This document shows, piece by piece, positions 1 to 8,366 of a stretch of 64,000 nt of DNA (position 1 is its first letter; every line of letters starts with the position of its first letter). A program made the translations under genes and the position numbers. The stretch is from NCBI RefSeq assembly GCF_016598485.1, contig NZ_JAEMUW010000011.1:1-64000 (forward strand). The letters are read 5' to 3'. The stretch comes from Micromonospora coerulea. GTDB taxonomy: Bacteria; Actinomycetota; Actinomycetes; Mycobacteriales; Micromonosporaceae. The notes beneath the pieces were generated by a model. It was not told the origin of the DNA, did not search any database, and worked only from the letters and a program-made list of their open reading frames with translations.

Positions 1-13
1 ATACACCTCAATC

Positions 14-35
14 GGCCTTGAGTTTAGGTCAGTGC
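14..35. repeat. Left arm of 22-bp perfect inverted repeat
   Basis: The arm starts GGCCTTGAGTTTAGG and matches the reverse complement of 752-773 at all 22 positions; with a 1-nt gap the match extends a few bases inward. The pair encloses about 760 bp with one gene (266-676). No target-site duplication or transposase is visible. Apart from this arm, bases 1-265 show no convincing gene. Confidence 0.85.
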
Positions 36-265
36 GCCAGCACCATATGGGATTCGGTCGTCCCCGGAGGATTCGGGCGTTCAGGTCCAAAATCTCGACC
101 ACATCAAGCGCACTGGTATTACCCAACCGACGGCCCGTTCACGTGAGGCTTGAACGTGGAAACCTAACCTTCCCGTGATACGAGCAAGTTTCACCACGTG
201 CCGGTGACCGTCGACGCCACACTGAAGAGTGGGTCCATCAGCGGGAGCTGCCGTGGCGCACACTG

Positions 266-676
266 TCAGGCGGGCTGTCGCAGCCGCACCGCCGTCCCAA
301 GAGCATTGTCGATCAGGTACCGCCAGCGTCCATCCGCGCCGCGGCGCACGACATCACTTGCCGAGCCTTCGACGTGTACGTGCTCGCCGTCGGGACCTGT
401 GCCATCAATCGACCAGTCTAGCACGATCTGGGCGATATCGCCGGCAACGAACACATGGCGCGCCTTGGCCTTCAGCGGCAGACCGAGTCTGAGATCGCGC
501 TCAAGTTCGGCAGCGATCTCAGTGGGATCAGTGAGGGGTCGCCCGTCTTTCGCGACGAGCACGACCCCCGGCTCGAACTGGGCCATCATTGCGCTGACCT
601 TGCCGGAGTTAAATCGCTCAACCAGCGACGCGACGACGCCTTCGGGTTCAGTGGCGAGTGGATAGGGCTCCGACAT
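266..676 (-). CDS. SnoaL-like / NTF2-fold protein (DUF4440 type)
   Basis: A 136-residue single-domain protein with the small alpha-plus-beta cone layout of SnoaL/NTF2-like proteins: an N-terminal helix containing LVERFNSGKVSAMMAQFEPG, then strands around VLVAKDGRPLTDPTEIAAEL, and a C-terminal DVVRRGADGRWRYLIDNAL. That last segment is the usual final strand pair of DUF4440 proteins. The substrate cannot be told from sequence; such proteins range from cyclases to ligand-binding folds. The ATG has a strong AGGAGGGTAAA ribosome site. It is the only gene between the two arms of the 22-bp inverted repeat, so it may have been carried in as a cassette. The local sequence is less GC-rich than the rest of the window. 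Confidence 0.7.
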   Translation of the reverse strand: MSEPYPLATEPEGVVASLVERFNSGKVSAMMAQFEPGVVLVAKDGRPLTDPTEIAAELERDLRLGLPLKAKARHVFVAGDIAQIVLDWSIDGTGPDGEHVHVEGSASDVVRRGADGRWRYLIDNALGTAVRLRQPA

Positions 677-751
677 TTTACCCTCCTGTTCGTGTTGGTT
701 GAACCGCGATGCGGCGATTACGACTCAGCGCTCCGTCGGTCTACCCAGGCG

Positions 752-773
752 GCACTGACCTAAACTCAAGGCC
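752..773. repeat. Right arm of 22-bp perfect inverted repeat
   Basis: The partner of 14-35, in opposite orientation. It lies 76 bp upstream of the minus-strand start at 676, so it could serve as a regulator site (the CCTTGAG..TAGG core is reminiscent of MerR-family dyads) as well as, or instead of, a transposon end. Confidence 0.85.
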
Positions 774-801
774 TTTTGCTGATAATGGTTCCGTTTTCGG
801 C

Positions 802-822
802 GGGGGCGGGGGCGGGGGTGGG
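802..822 (+). other. G-quadruplex-type G-run
   Basis: Three runs of five G and one of three G, separated by single C or T bases, on the plus strand. This is a near-ideal intramolecular G4 pattern with one-base loops. It sits in the non-coding stretch 677-925, where no gene was recognised. Confidence 0.6.
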
Positions 823-925
823 ACTCGGGATGCGAGGAAGCTCCTGATAGGACATGGATTGACTAGATCAACATGTTCCAGGATACCGAAGACCGTCAGG
901 GGGCCGGGCCCGTATTGAGCGCTGG

Positions 926-1183
926 CTACTCAGTCAGCCGACAGTTGGACTCCTGCCGGATCGTCTCCGTGAGGCCCCGCCAGGTGCCGGCAGAGGTCTT
1001 CATAATCCGATCAACCATCGAGCGGGCGGATGCTTCGTCCGGGAAGTCGTGCGAGACCTCCTGCCCACCGTCACCACCGAGGCGGCCACGGACCCGCCAG
1101 AGCCGGCCGTCAGAGACCAACCAGATGTCGCGCCGGGCCATACGACCCCAAGACCCGTCCCACCAGCGACCACGCACCTCCAC
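926..1183 (-). CDS. Small Trp/Arg-rich hypothetical protein
   Basis: An 85-residue protein with a GTG start. The segment ARRDIWLVSDGRLWRV followed by a glycine-rich turn and DFPDEASARSMVDRIM looks like real, conserved actinobacterial small-protein sequence: two beta strands, a turn, then a helix that begins with an acidic cap. I do not recognise a named family. The ribosome site is weak. There is no obvious operon partner. It could still be a spurious reading frame, but the pattern of hydrophobic and acidic residues argues for a folded protein. Confidence 0.5.
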   Translation of the reverse strand: MEVRGRWWDGSWGRMARRDIWLVSDGRLWRVRGRLGGDGGQEVSHDFPDEASARSMVDRIMKTSAGTWRGLTETIRQESNCRLTE

Positions 1184-1338
1184 CAGCGGTCAGGCAGCTC
1201 GATCTCGTGCGCTCGAAAAAGGCGGGTCAGGTTGCCGTACCGGGGTGCCCGGGCTCAAGGGGTAGATCACGAAGTGCCGTGCCTGTCCGGGTCATCCAGG
1301 TGACGGGAGAGTGGGACCGGCGGCCCCCGAGAATTGCG

Positions 1339-1875
1339 TTAGATAGACGCGCGCACGCTGCGCGTCCGCGCCGTAGCGCACGGCAGTCCACCCATGACGA
1401 GCCCCAGGATAAGGTTGAGTAGCGCGACTATCGACAGCAGCGTGTCGGGTACTCGCGCCATCACAGCTCTCAGGGAAACCAGCGCCAGTAGGACGCCCGG
1501 GAGCACGATGGACAGCAGTCCCTCCACCCGGGCGCGCGCCGCGGCCAAAACGACGTCGCGTTCGCCCGGCCATGGTGCCCGGAGCCCACAGATCAAGTTG
1601 TCCGATCGGCGCAGGTCGACGTCTTCCACATCGCGCAGCGGAGGTCGTGTCCACGCCGGAGGCACGCCCAACGCGGCGATGTACTGGGCCCTGCCCACCA
1701 TTGCCCGGAACATGGCGAGCGCCAGACCGAGCTCCGCGAGTATGTACACCAGCGGTCCGAGGTTCGTCGGGCCGTTCGGATCGCCGCCACGGCGCCGATT
1801 ACGCTCGCCAACGATCCCACCGATGAGTAAGTAGACGAAATAGGCAACGGGGATGAGCCAGATGGTGGTCTTCAT
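1339..1875 (-). CDS. Hypothetical membrane protein
   Basis: A protein of 178 residues. I chose the ATG at 1875 because GGAGGT stands just ahead of it; a longer form would start at 1962. Membrane segments are visible at the N-terminus (TIWLIPVAYFVYLLIGGIVG), at roughly residues 40-60 (LGPLVYILAELGLALAMF), and two close to the C-terminus (SIVLPGVLLALVSL and LLSIVALLNLILGLVMGG). Between them lies a soluble loop of about 50 residues with no motif I know. Function unknown. Its neighbours are a small unknown gene and a transposase remnant, so it belongs to the atypical left edge of the window. Confidence 0.6.
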   Translation of the reverse strand: MKTTIWLIPVAYFVYLLIGGIVGERNRRRGGDPNGPTNLGPLVYILAELGLALAMFRAMVGRAQYIAALGVPPAWTRPPLRDVEDVDLRRSDNLICGLRAPWPGERDVVLAAARARVEGLLSIVLPGVLLALVSLRAVMARVPDTLLSIVALLNLILGLVMGGLPCATARTRSVRASI

Positions 1876-1969
1876 GCTGACCTCCATTCGCTGGTTCCTG
1901 GGACGTACCCAGACGCCCAACTGCTCACCCCGCCTCCTGCTCACATAGACGGGCTTGTCCACTTTTTAG

Positions 1970-2056
1970 CAAGAGATCCTGCGCTGCCTCAAGCGCTACA
2001 TCGTCCGCGACGTCTACACCGCCCTGGCCGCCGACTTCGCTGCCCTGACCACTTGA
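1970..2056 (+). pseudogene. IS110-type transposase 3' remnant
   Basis: Bases 1970-2056 read in one frame as QEILRCLKRYIVRDVY followed by a short tail and a TGA stop. RCLKRYIxRxVY near the very C-terminus is typical of IS110-family (DEDD) transposases of actinobacteria. An in-frame TAG directly precedes it and no other part of the gene is present. The bases after the stop also resemble IS110 right-end sequence, although this is from memory. I read it as the scar of a deleted insertion sequence. Confidence 0.5.
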
Positions 2057-2129
2057 CCTCCACAAAAGCATCGGGAAGCTTGGTCTCCGTGGTCATCCAC
2101 TTTCGAGCGGGCAAGGTTAAGGTGCCGCC

Positions 2130-2450
2130 GTGAAGTCACTCGGATCGCGGGTCCTGCTCGCCCATGCCACGATAGTGCTCGTCCTTGTGGCCGTTTTTCT
2201 TGCTTTGTATGTCAGCGCCGACGGCCCGACCGCAGGTGTCGGCCTCATGCTGCCTGGCCTTCCGCTGCTCGCGCTTGGGCTGCCCTGGTCGGCTGCCTTC
2301 TTTAACGCAGACGGCGATCTCGCCAAAAGCATGTGGCTGGTACTGGTGCTTGGGCCCGCGACGGTCAACGTAGTCATCCACGGCCTGGTCCGCTTGATCT
2401 GGGTCGCCGCGCGACACGTGGGCGACGGAACCTTTGGGCGTCGCAGTTGA
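2130..2450 (+). CDS. Small hypothetical membrane protein
   Basis: A 106-residue protein with a GTG start preceded by AAGGTG. Three hydrophobic segments are seen: ATIVLVLVAVFLALYV, then LMLPGLPLLALGLPWSAAFF, and MWLVLVLGPATVNVVIHGL. The end is short and basic. The layout is that of the many unnamed three-helix proteins found in actinobacteria. No motif suggests a function. Bases 2451-2749 downstream contain no gene I can support. Confidence 0.6.
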   Translation: MKSLGSRVLLAHATIVLVLVAVFLALYVSADGPTAGVGLMLPGLPLLALGLPWSAAFFNADGDLAKSMWLVLVLGPATVNVVIHGLVRLIWVAARHVGDGTFGRRS

Positions 2451-2749
2451 GTGACTCGCCGAGTGACGAAGGGCGCGACGAACGGGCAGCGGCGAACTTT
2501 GGCGGACCGCCTGGGCGGCTCAGGTCCGCTACTCGCCCAGCTCATCGAGTAGCGATCGTTCCTTCGGGACGAAGGGTTCAGCCCCAGTGGGACGGCCGGC
2601 GGAGGTTGACGAGCGCTGGCACGGACGCGACTCGGAGCGTACGAACGATCCTGGACGTGTACGGACGCCATGCACAGAGCTTGTAGGCGAGGCGTCAGGC
2701 AGGGGCAGTCCGCGATGGTTGCAGCGCCGGACGGCACCATAATGGCCGC

Positions 2750-3178
2750 ATGGCAAAGTCGATGATCGATGGGCAGTGGCAGCAGTTCGTCTCTTACGGC
2801 ACCCGCACCGGCAAGCTCGCGACGACACGGGCCGACGGCTCGCCGCACGTCGTCCCGGTGTGGTTCGTACTCGACGGCGACGACGTGCTGTTCAACACCG
2901 GCAAGACCTCGGTGAAGGGCTGCAACCTCGCCCGCGACGGCAGGGCCGTGCTGTGCGTCGACGACGAGAAACCGCCGTACGCGTTCGTGACGCTGCGTGG
3001 GCGCGCGACGATCACCGAGGACCTGCCCGAGATGCGGCGGTGGGCGATCCGGATCGCCGAGCGCTACATGGGGCGGGACCTGGCCGAGGCATACGGGGCG
3101 CGCAACGCCGTGCCGGGCGAACTGCTGGTGCGCCTGACCGTGGAGAAGGTCGTCGGGCACACCGGCATCTCCGACTGA
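2750..3178 (+). CDS. PPOX-class F420-dependent oxidoreductase
   Basis: A 142-residue split-barrel flavin/deazaflavin protein of the pyridoxamine-5'-phosphate-oxidase-like superfamily, of the class actinobacteria use with coenzyme F420 (Rv1155 type). Diagnostic parts are GKLATTRADGSPHVVPVWFV (first strands), DDVLFNTGKTSVKGCNLARD (cofactor phosphate region) and FVTLRGRATITED. These small enzymes reduce varied substrates and often act as homodimers in the cytoplasm; the substrate here is unknown. CATAAT stands 6 bases before the ATG and no ribosome site is seen, so the mRNA may be leaderless. Confidence 0.85.
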   Translation: MAKSMIDGQWQQFVSYGTRTGKLATTRADGSPHVVPVWFVLDGDDVLFNTGKTSVKGCNLARDGRAVLCVDDEKPPYAFVTLRGRATITEDLPEMRRWAIRIAERYMGRDLAEAYGARNAVPGELLVRLTVEKVVGHTGISD

Positions 3179-3278
3179 GCGACCGCCCGCGCGGAAGCAG
3201 CGAGGAAGCATCGAACGTGCCGCCTGTGGCTGACACGTCACCACAGCAGGCGGCGTGGCACAGCACGCGAGATTGGCG

Positions 3279-3306
3279 TTGCCACGTCGGACCTCAGCAT
3301 TATGGT
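3279..3306 (+). promoter_or_regulatory. Promoter for a leaderless mRNA
   Basis: TTGCCA, 16 bases, TATGGT, then six bases to the ATG at 3313. The spacing would place the transcription start on or next to the start codon, and no Shine-Dalgarno sequence is present. Confidence 0.55.
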
Positions 3307-3312
3307 CGGTGA

Positions 3313-3657
3313 ATGATCAGTGGTGCTCATGTGATCATCTACAGCCGTGACCCAGAGGCGGACCGCGCCTTCTTCCGGGACGCGCTCGGCTACCACCACG
3401 TCGACGCCGGCCATGGCTGGCTCATCTTTAAGCTCCCGCCGGCCGAGCTCGCCATGCACCCGAGCGAGGGCGAGCCGGCCCACGAACTCTTCCTGATGTG
3501 CGACGACGTCGCGGCGACCATGGCCGACCTGGCCGCGAAGGGCGTCGAGTTCACGATCCCGGTCACCGAGGAGCGGTGGGGGCTGCGCACCGCCCTGCGG
3601 CTGCCCGGTGGCGGCGAACTCGGTCTCTACGAACCGCGCCACCCGGTCGCAATCTGA
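3313..3657 (+). CDS. VOC-superfamily (glyoxalase/bleomycin-resistance fold) protein
   Basis: A 114-residue single-module vicinal-oxygen-chelate protein. It opens with GAHVIIYSRDPEADRAFFRD, the usual first strand and helix, has the middle segment HELFLMCDDVAATMADLAAKGVEF and ends with the metal-side strand GGELGLYEP. Residues H6 and the terminal Glu of GLYEP fit positions used as metal ligands in this superfamily. The true substrate cannot be inferred; members include glyoxalases, dioxygenases and antibiotic-binding proteins. It reads from its own promoter and converges with the flavin operon on the other strand. Confidence 0.85.
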   Translation: MISGAHVIIYSRDPEADRAFFRDALGYHHVDAGHGWLIFKLPPAELAMHPSEGEPAHELFLMCDDVAATMADLAAKGVEFTIPVTEERWGLRTALRLPGGGELGLYEPRHPVAI

Positions 3658-3768
3658 CGCGCCGGCTCGGCGGCTCGCCCGAGGCCGACCGAAGGGCAGC
3701 CCAGGCAGCAAGAAGGCAAGCGTCGACCGGACAGTCCGAAGAGGTGCAGGTCGAGCTCGCCCGCTGCG

Positions 3769-4503
3769 TTACGCGGGTAGTGACCAGCCGGGCGTGGCCA
3801 GTAGGGCACCGTCGTCGCCGACGAGCAGGGCCTCGTACCCGGGTAGCGTGGCGAGCCAGGTCACTGCCTGGGGTCCCTGCGCCGCCGCTGCGGTGGCGTA
3901 CACGTCCGCCCAGGTCAGAGACGGCCCGATGATGGTGACCGAGCGCAGGCCCCGGGCGGGGGCGCCGGTGTGCGGATCTACGATGTGCGCTCCGCGGTGT
4001 GCAGTGCCCGAGGTCGCGACGGCCCCGTCGACCACCTCGATGGTGGTGAGGAGCTGATCGGGCTGTGCCGGATCCTCCACGCCCACGCGCCAGGATCCGC
4101 GTACCGTCATGTCCCCACCGGCATTCAGGTAGAACGCGTACCCCTCCAGGTGCTCCGCGGCGCGTTCGACGGCCCAGCCCTTGACGAGGCCGGACGGGTC
4201 GAAGCGGGTGCCACCGCCGGGTTCGGGGAGGTAGGCGTTGAAGTAGCCGCCGGTACGCTGCCGCGCCTGCTCGCACAGGTCGAGTACCGCGTCGACCAAC
4301 GGGTCATCTACCGGCTCTCCCCGGTTCAGGGCGTTCAGCCGGCTGTCCGGGCGGTACGGGCTGAAGACGGCGTCCATCGCGCGCAGTTCGGCGAAGGCCC
4401 CGGCGACGGCGTTCGCCGCCGCCGGCGAGTCGGCACCGGGACCACGCACATGCACGCTGACGGGCAGACCCATGATCTGCTCGACGAACGCCTGCCTGGT
4501 CAC
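3769..4503 (-). CDS. apbE: FAD:protein FMN transferase (ApbE)
   Basis: This enzyme moves FMN from FAD onto a threonine of a target protein outside the membrane, using Mg2+. The 244-residue protein shows the family core: FSPYRPDSRLNALNRGE near residues 47-63, the GTRFDPSGLVKGWAVERAAE motif near 110-130, YLNAGGDMTVRG, and the C-terminal SVTIIGPSLTWADVYATAA with its metal-binding Asp. I see no clear signal peptide, and it is shorter than many ApbE proteins. The GTG start overlaps the stop of the FMN-binding gene (GTGA), so the enzyme and its likely substrate are translationally coupled. Confidence 0.92.
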   Translation of the reverse strand: MTRQAFVEQIMGLPVSVHVRGPGADSPAAANAVAGAFAELRAMDAVFSPYRPDSRLNALNRGEPVDDPLVDAVLDLCEQARQRTGGYFNAYLPEPGGGTRFDPSGLVKGWAVERAAEHLEGYAFYLNAGGDMTVRGSWRVGVEDPAQPDQLLTTIEVVDGAVATSGTAHRGAHIVDPHTGAPARGLRSVTIIGPSLTWADVYATAAAAQGPQAVTWLATLPGYEALLVGDDGALLATPGWSLPA

Positions 4504-4964
4504 GGCTTGGCCTTGAAGTGAGCGCCGTCCAGCGCGGCCTGGAGCGACTCCGTGTAGCCCTCGCTGGTCGCCGTCGCCCCGGACACCGCGTCGATCTGCG
4601 CGCTCTGCGCGGCGAGCGCCTCCGTGCGCAGCTGCGGCACCGCGTGCTTGTTGATCTCGCGGGAGCGGCTGTTCGTGCTCGGCACCGTCATCGGCGTGAT
4701 CTCGGTGATCCGGCCGCCGCTGATCTGGGCCTGCACCTGGACGTTCCCCCGCTTCGTCTGCACGACTGGGCCGTCGGCGACGGTGCTGGAACCGGACCGT
4801 GCGATGGTGCCCCGTGACCTACCGGGGTCCGCCGACGCACCGGGGCCGCTTACCACGGCCGGCGTGGCCGAAGGCGAGCTGTCGGCTCCGGTCGACGTCC
4901 GGTAGCTGAAGAGAAGTACCACCACCGCGATCGTGGCCAGGAACCACATGGTGATCCTGCGCAT
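4500..4964 (-). CDS. Membrane-anchored FMN-binding domain protein, ApbE substrate
   Basis: A 154-residue protein with an N-terminal membrane anchor (MWFLATIAVVVLLFSY), a Ser/Ala/Pro-rich linker and a C-terminal FMN-binding domain. The flavin attachment site is SGATATS near residues 128-134; the Thr of SGAT is the residue that ApbE enzymes link to FMN in NqrC/RnfG-type domains. It is therefore probably an extracytosolic one-electron carrier. I chose the ATG at 4964 for its GAGGAGG site; an upstream ATG at 4997 lacks one. It sits between the ferric-reductase-like gene (50 bp upstream) and apbE (4-bp overlap). Confidence 0.9.
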   Translation of the reverse strand: MRRITMWFLATIAVVVLLFSYRTSTGADSSPSATPAVVSGPGASADPGRSRGTIARSGSSTVADGPVVQTKRGNVQVQAQISGGRITEITPMTVPSTNSRSREINKHAVPQLRTEALAAQSAQIDAVSGATATSEGYTESLQAALDGAHFKAKP

Positions 4965-5014
4965 GTCGTCCTCCTCGGGTGGGATTGTGAGCGCCATGAG
5001 GATGGGTGGCCGAG

Positions 5015-6406
5015 TTACCAGGTGAAGCGCTCAAGATGAATGCGCTCCGCCGGCACGCCTGCGTGCCGAGCGGCCCAAACCACCGATTGCATCCATTCAT
5101 CCGGTCCGCAGACGAACACGTCGTGCTGCGCGATGTCCGGGACAAGCTCACGCAAGGCTTTCGCGTCGTCGCCGAACCCGGCCGGCAACCATGAGTCCTC
5201 CCGCCCGCGCGGCCCCAACAGGTACTCCACGCGCAGGCCACGGACGGCCGCGAGGCGCTCCAGTTCCTGGCGAAACACCAGGTCTTCTGCCGAGCGCGCC
5301 CGGTACAGCAGCGTGGCTTCGCCCGGCGCGTACGGTAACTCTTCCAACAACGCCCGCAGCGGGGTGATTCCAATCCCGGACGCGATCATGGTTACCCGTG
5401 GAGCCGTGCGTTGGGCGGCGGTCAGCCGGCCATACGGCCCCTCAATCAGCACACGGGTTCCCGGGCGTAACTCTGACACCGGCTCGCTGCCCTCGCCGCG
5501 GGATCGCACCGTGATCCGCAGCATGTCCTCACGCGGCACCGCGGACAGTGAGTACGGATGGCCGCGACTCCAACCCGGGCCGCTGAGGAAACGCCACTGG
5601 AAGAACTGCCCGGAGTGTGCCGGCAACCGGTCCAGGTGGCGTCCGCGCATGTAGATCGAGTGAACGCCGGGAGCCTCCGGGACGATTGCGGCGATCGTGA
5701 TTCGGTGCCGCATTGTCCGCCAGGCCGGCAGCCCGAGCCGGAAGGCGACCACCGCGCCGGCGCACGCGGCGTACGCGGTCCACCAGTACAGCGTCGCGGC
5801 TCGGGAGCCGGTGAAGTCGGCGCCGGTCCAGAGCTGATGCGGCAGCGCCAGGCCCACGCCGAGGTAGGCGTACAGGTGCAGCAGGTGCCACGCCTCGTAG
5901 CGCAGCCGCCGCCGCGCGGCCCGCAGGGAGGTGAGCACGACCATCGTCAGGGCGGACGCCCCGGCGACCGCCAATAGGATTCCGGGGTACGTGGTGACCA
6001 GGCTCCACGCCTCAGCTGTCACGGAAACCCCACCAGTCGCGGCGTACCCGACCGTGATCAGCGCGATGTGCACGAGCATCAGATCGAAGGACACGAACCC
6101 GACGACGCGGTGCCACCGGGCGAGCCTGTCCTGTCCGTAGGTGCGCTCGATCCACGGCACGCGCGCCATCAGCAGCACCTGGATGAGCAGCAGGTCGGCC
6201 GCGACAAGCCCGGTCAACCGGCCGAGCGACGTCACGCCCGCCGCCCAGCCACGAAGATCCTGCACACCGCCGCCCCGCACCCAGAGCGCGACCACGATCA
6301 GCAGGCTGACCGCGCCGGCCGAGGTGATCGCATCGGCCCACCACGACCACGCGGCGGTTCGTACGGGTCTGGCCGCCGTGCCGGCCGCCTGCGCCTCTCC
6401 AGCCAC
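5015..6406 (-). CDS. Ferric-reductase-like transmembrane flavohaem oxidoreductase
   Basis: The N-terminal half (about residues 25-240) holds some six membrane helices of the ferric reductase domain. Candidate haem histidines lie in RWHRVVGFVSFDLMLVHIAL and EAWHLLHLYAYLGVG. The C-terminal half is a ferredoxin-reductase module: flavin motif GHPYSLS, phosphate loop GPYG, NAD(P)-binding MIASGIGITPLRALL and the terminal VFVCGPDEWMQSV. It would carry electrons from cytosolic NAD(P)H through haem to the outer face, where the FMN protein encoded next could accept them. The GTG at 6406 has GGGAGGGGG ahead of it; the frame is open to 6712 but that stretch looks non-coding. Length 463 residues. Confidence 0.88.
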   Translation of the reverse strand: MAGEAQAAGTAARPVRTAAWSWWADAITSAGAVSLLIVVALWVRGGGVQDLRGWAAGVTSLGRLTGLVAADLLLIQVLLMARVPWIERTYGQDRLARWHRVVGFVSFDLMLVHIALITVGYAATGGVSVTAEAWSLVTTYPGILLAVAGASALTMVVLTSLRAARRRLRYEAWHLLHLYAYLGVGLALPHQLWTGADFTGSRAATLYWWTAYAACAGAVVAFRLGLPAWRTMRHRITIAAIVPEAPGVHSIYMRGRHLDRLPAHSGQFFQWRFLSGPGWSRGHPYSLSAVPREDMLRITVRSRGEGSEPVSELRPGTRVLIEGPYGRLTAAQRTAPRVTMIASGIGITPLRALLEELPYAPGEATLLYRARSAEDLVFRQELERLAAVRGLRVEYLLGPRGREDSWLPAGFGDDAKALRELVPDIAQHDVFVCGPDEWMQSVVWAARHAGVPAERIHLERFTW

Positions 6407-6930
6407 AAGACCCCCTCCCGCACCCGCCCCGCCTGTTCGCCCATCAACCGTCGGATTTCCCCATCGCCATCTCCCGGCATCGGCCGGCGGGCCGGGTGGC
6501 GTGATCGGAGAATCGGTCAGACAAATCGCACCGGACAAAGATGATTGAGCGCGCTCGCGGGACGGGCCCTTGCCGGGGAGCCCGGGCCGACCTGCTCCGC
6601 GTGCCGTGGGCCGACGCGAACCGCGTACCGGTGCCCGGGGAGCCGGCGACGCGCACGACGGCTTCGTCCTGACTCGCCGGTGAACAGACGCGGCGTAGCC
6701 CGTACGCGGCAACCGGCACCTCGACGCGGGCCCCGGATGTCACTCGTACGACTGCCCTCCTCGACCTGATCCGCTCACCACGGAGAACCGCTTCTTCCCG
6801 CATTCGCGCCGTTCATGTCAACGCACCAGATGACCATGCCGGCAGCCGCACGGCGCGAATCCCCCAATGCTCGGGGGAGCGTCGCCCGGGCCGGCGATCG
6901 ACCCGGGCAAGGGGTGGACGCCTGGCAGAC
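6407..6930. other. 524-bp divergent intergenic region
   Basis: This separates the flavin operon (minus) from the LtrA gene (plus). I find no gene. Two small hairpins lie near the LtrA side: a 6-bp stem around 6860-6878 and a 7-bp stem GCCCGGG/CCCGGGC at 6884-6908. No strong promoter match was found for either direction. Confidence 0.5.
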
Positions 6931-8184
6931 ATGTGTCGGAGGCCACGAGCGGCGTGGTACGACTGGGTCAATACCGGGGCGAAGCCGACGGAAGACGAGC
7001 GGCAGATGACGAGCGGTGGCTGGCGCGGTCTGCTGCAGAGCCGTGAGGGGGAGCTGCTCCTCGATCTGGTTTATGTCCTGGTGCTCACCCGGTTCTCGGA
7101 GCGCCTTGTTGAGGACTTCACCACGGATCGGCGGGTCGTCCTGCCTGAAGTCGGTCAGACGGCGCTGCTGCTGCTGGCTCTGTGGTTGGTCTGGGTCCAC
7201 GCGGCATTGGTGACCAGTAAGTACCAGACAGAAGATCCGGTGATCCAGCTGTTGATCGTCATCACCATGTTCGGCAGCCTGATCGTGGCGGTCACGCTGC
7301 CCCATGCGTTCGGCCAGCGAGCGGTGGTCTTCGCGGTCGCGTACGTCGCCGTCCAGGTCGGCAAGCCCGCCATCCTCCTGCTCGCCCGGCGGGACCGGGA
7401 GCGGCACCGCCCCCTGCGACACTTTTGCTGGGGCGCGGTATCCGCCGTGCCGTGGATCGTCGGAGCGGCGCTATTCCCGCAGAGTCCCGAGCGCGGGGTG
7501 CTGTGGACACTGGCGATCACACTGGATTGCGCGGGATTCATACTCGGCTGGCCCATACCGGGGCTCGGTCGGACCCGAGCGGAGGACTGGAGACTCGCGG
7601 GCGCACACCTCGCCGAGCGCTACCAGCAGTTCATCATCATCACGATCGGCGAAACGATCCTGCTCACCGGCATGACGTTCGCCGACGAGTTCACACCCGA
7701 CCGGGTGCTGCCGACCGTGATGTCCTTCGCCACCGCGGTGATGATGTGGCGAATCTATTTCCACCGCGCCGGGACGGTGTTCCCCGCCGCCGTCGAGGCC
7801 GCCCCCCGTCCGGGCAGCCTCGGTAAGTCCGGGTTCTACACCCATCTGGTCATGGTGACCGGCATTCTCGCCACCGGCGTCGGCTACGCACTCGTGATCA
7901 ACGAACCGCGCGGACACCAGGATCCGCTCTGGCTCGCGGTCATCTTCGGTGGGCCCGCGCTGTTCCTGGCCGGGCGGTCCCGCCTCGAGTACGAAGTGTT
8001 TGCCCGGGTGTCCCCGTCCCGGGTGCTCGGACTGCTCGCGCTTGCCGCCTTGACGCCGGTGATGGTCCGCCGGGCGCCGGTGATCGTCACCAGCGCCGCC
8101 GCCGTCGTCCTGATCGGGGTTGCGGCGTGGGACGGCATACGCGAGTGGAGATACCCGGACCAGGCACCCTCGCCACCGCGCTGA
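6931..8184 (+). CDS. ltrA: Low-temperature-requirement protein A (LtrA) family
   Basis: A 417-residue polytopic membrane protein of the LtrA family. The signature is the opening acidic-hydrophobic segment ELLLDLVYVLVLTRFSERL (family form ELFFDLVFV), followed by about ten to twelve membrane helices. A conserved central piece HLAERYQQFIIITIGETILL matches the family's HxxERxxxxxIIxLGE block. The first member was found through cold-sensitive Listeria; the biochemical role is still unclear. ATG 6931 is the longest form; ATG 7006 gives 392 residues and begins close to where most relatives begin. Neither has a convincing ribosome site. Confidence 0.85.
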   Translation: MCRRPRAAWYDWVNTGAKPTEDERQMTSGGWRGLLQSREGELLLDLVYVLVLTRFSERLVEDFTTDRRVVLPEVGQTALLLLALWLVWVHAALVTSKYQTEDPVIQLLIVITMFGSLIVAVTLPHAFGQRAVVFAVAYVAVQVGKPAILLLARRDRERHRPLRHFCWGAVSAVPWIVGAALFPQSPERGVLWTLAITLDCAGFILGWPIPGLGRTRAEDWRLAGAHLAERYQQFIIITIGETILLTGMTFADEFTPDRVLPTVMSFATAVMMWRIYFHRAGTVFPAAVEAAPRPGSLGKSGFYTHLVMVTGILATGVGYALVINEPRGHQDPLWLAVIFGGPALFLAGRSRLEYEVFARVSPSRVLGLLALAALTPVMVRRAPVIVTSAAAVVLIGVAAWDGIREWRYPDQAPSPPR

Positions 8185-8366
8185 ACTGCCCAGTTCCGCC
8201 GCCGCACCGGGATGGATGTTGCCGGATCGCGACCCAACGCAGCCGACCGAAGTCGCCGGGGTCGTGGCGGTTCGGGCTTGCCCGTGCGGTGGAGGGCGAA
8301 AGTCGTCTACGCGTCGGCAAGCACCGATCACCTCGCCCCGCCCACGACCGGCGCCGCTGACGACGA

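Noticed and set aside
6545-6930. Possible short genes upstream of the LtrA gene
   Set aside because: Short open frames there have no ribosome site, no domain and an amino-acid make-up typical of non-coding GC-rich sequence.
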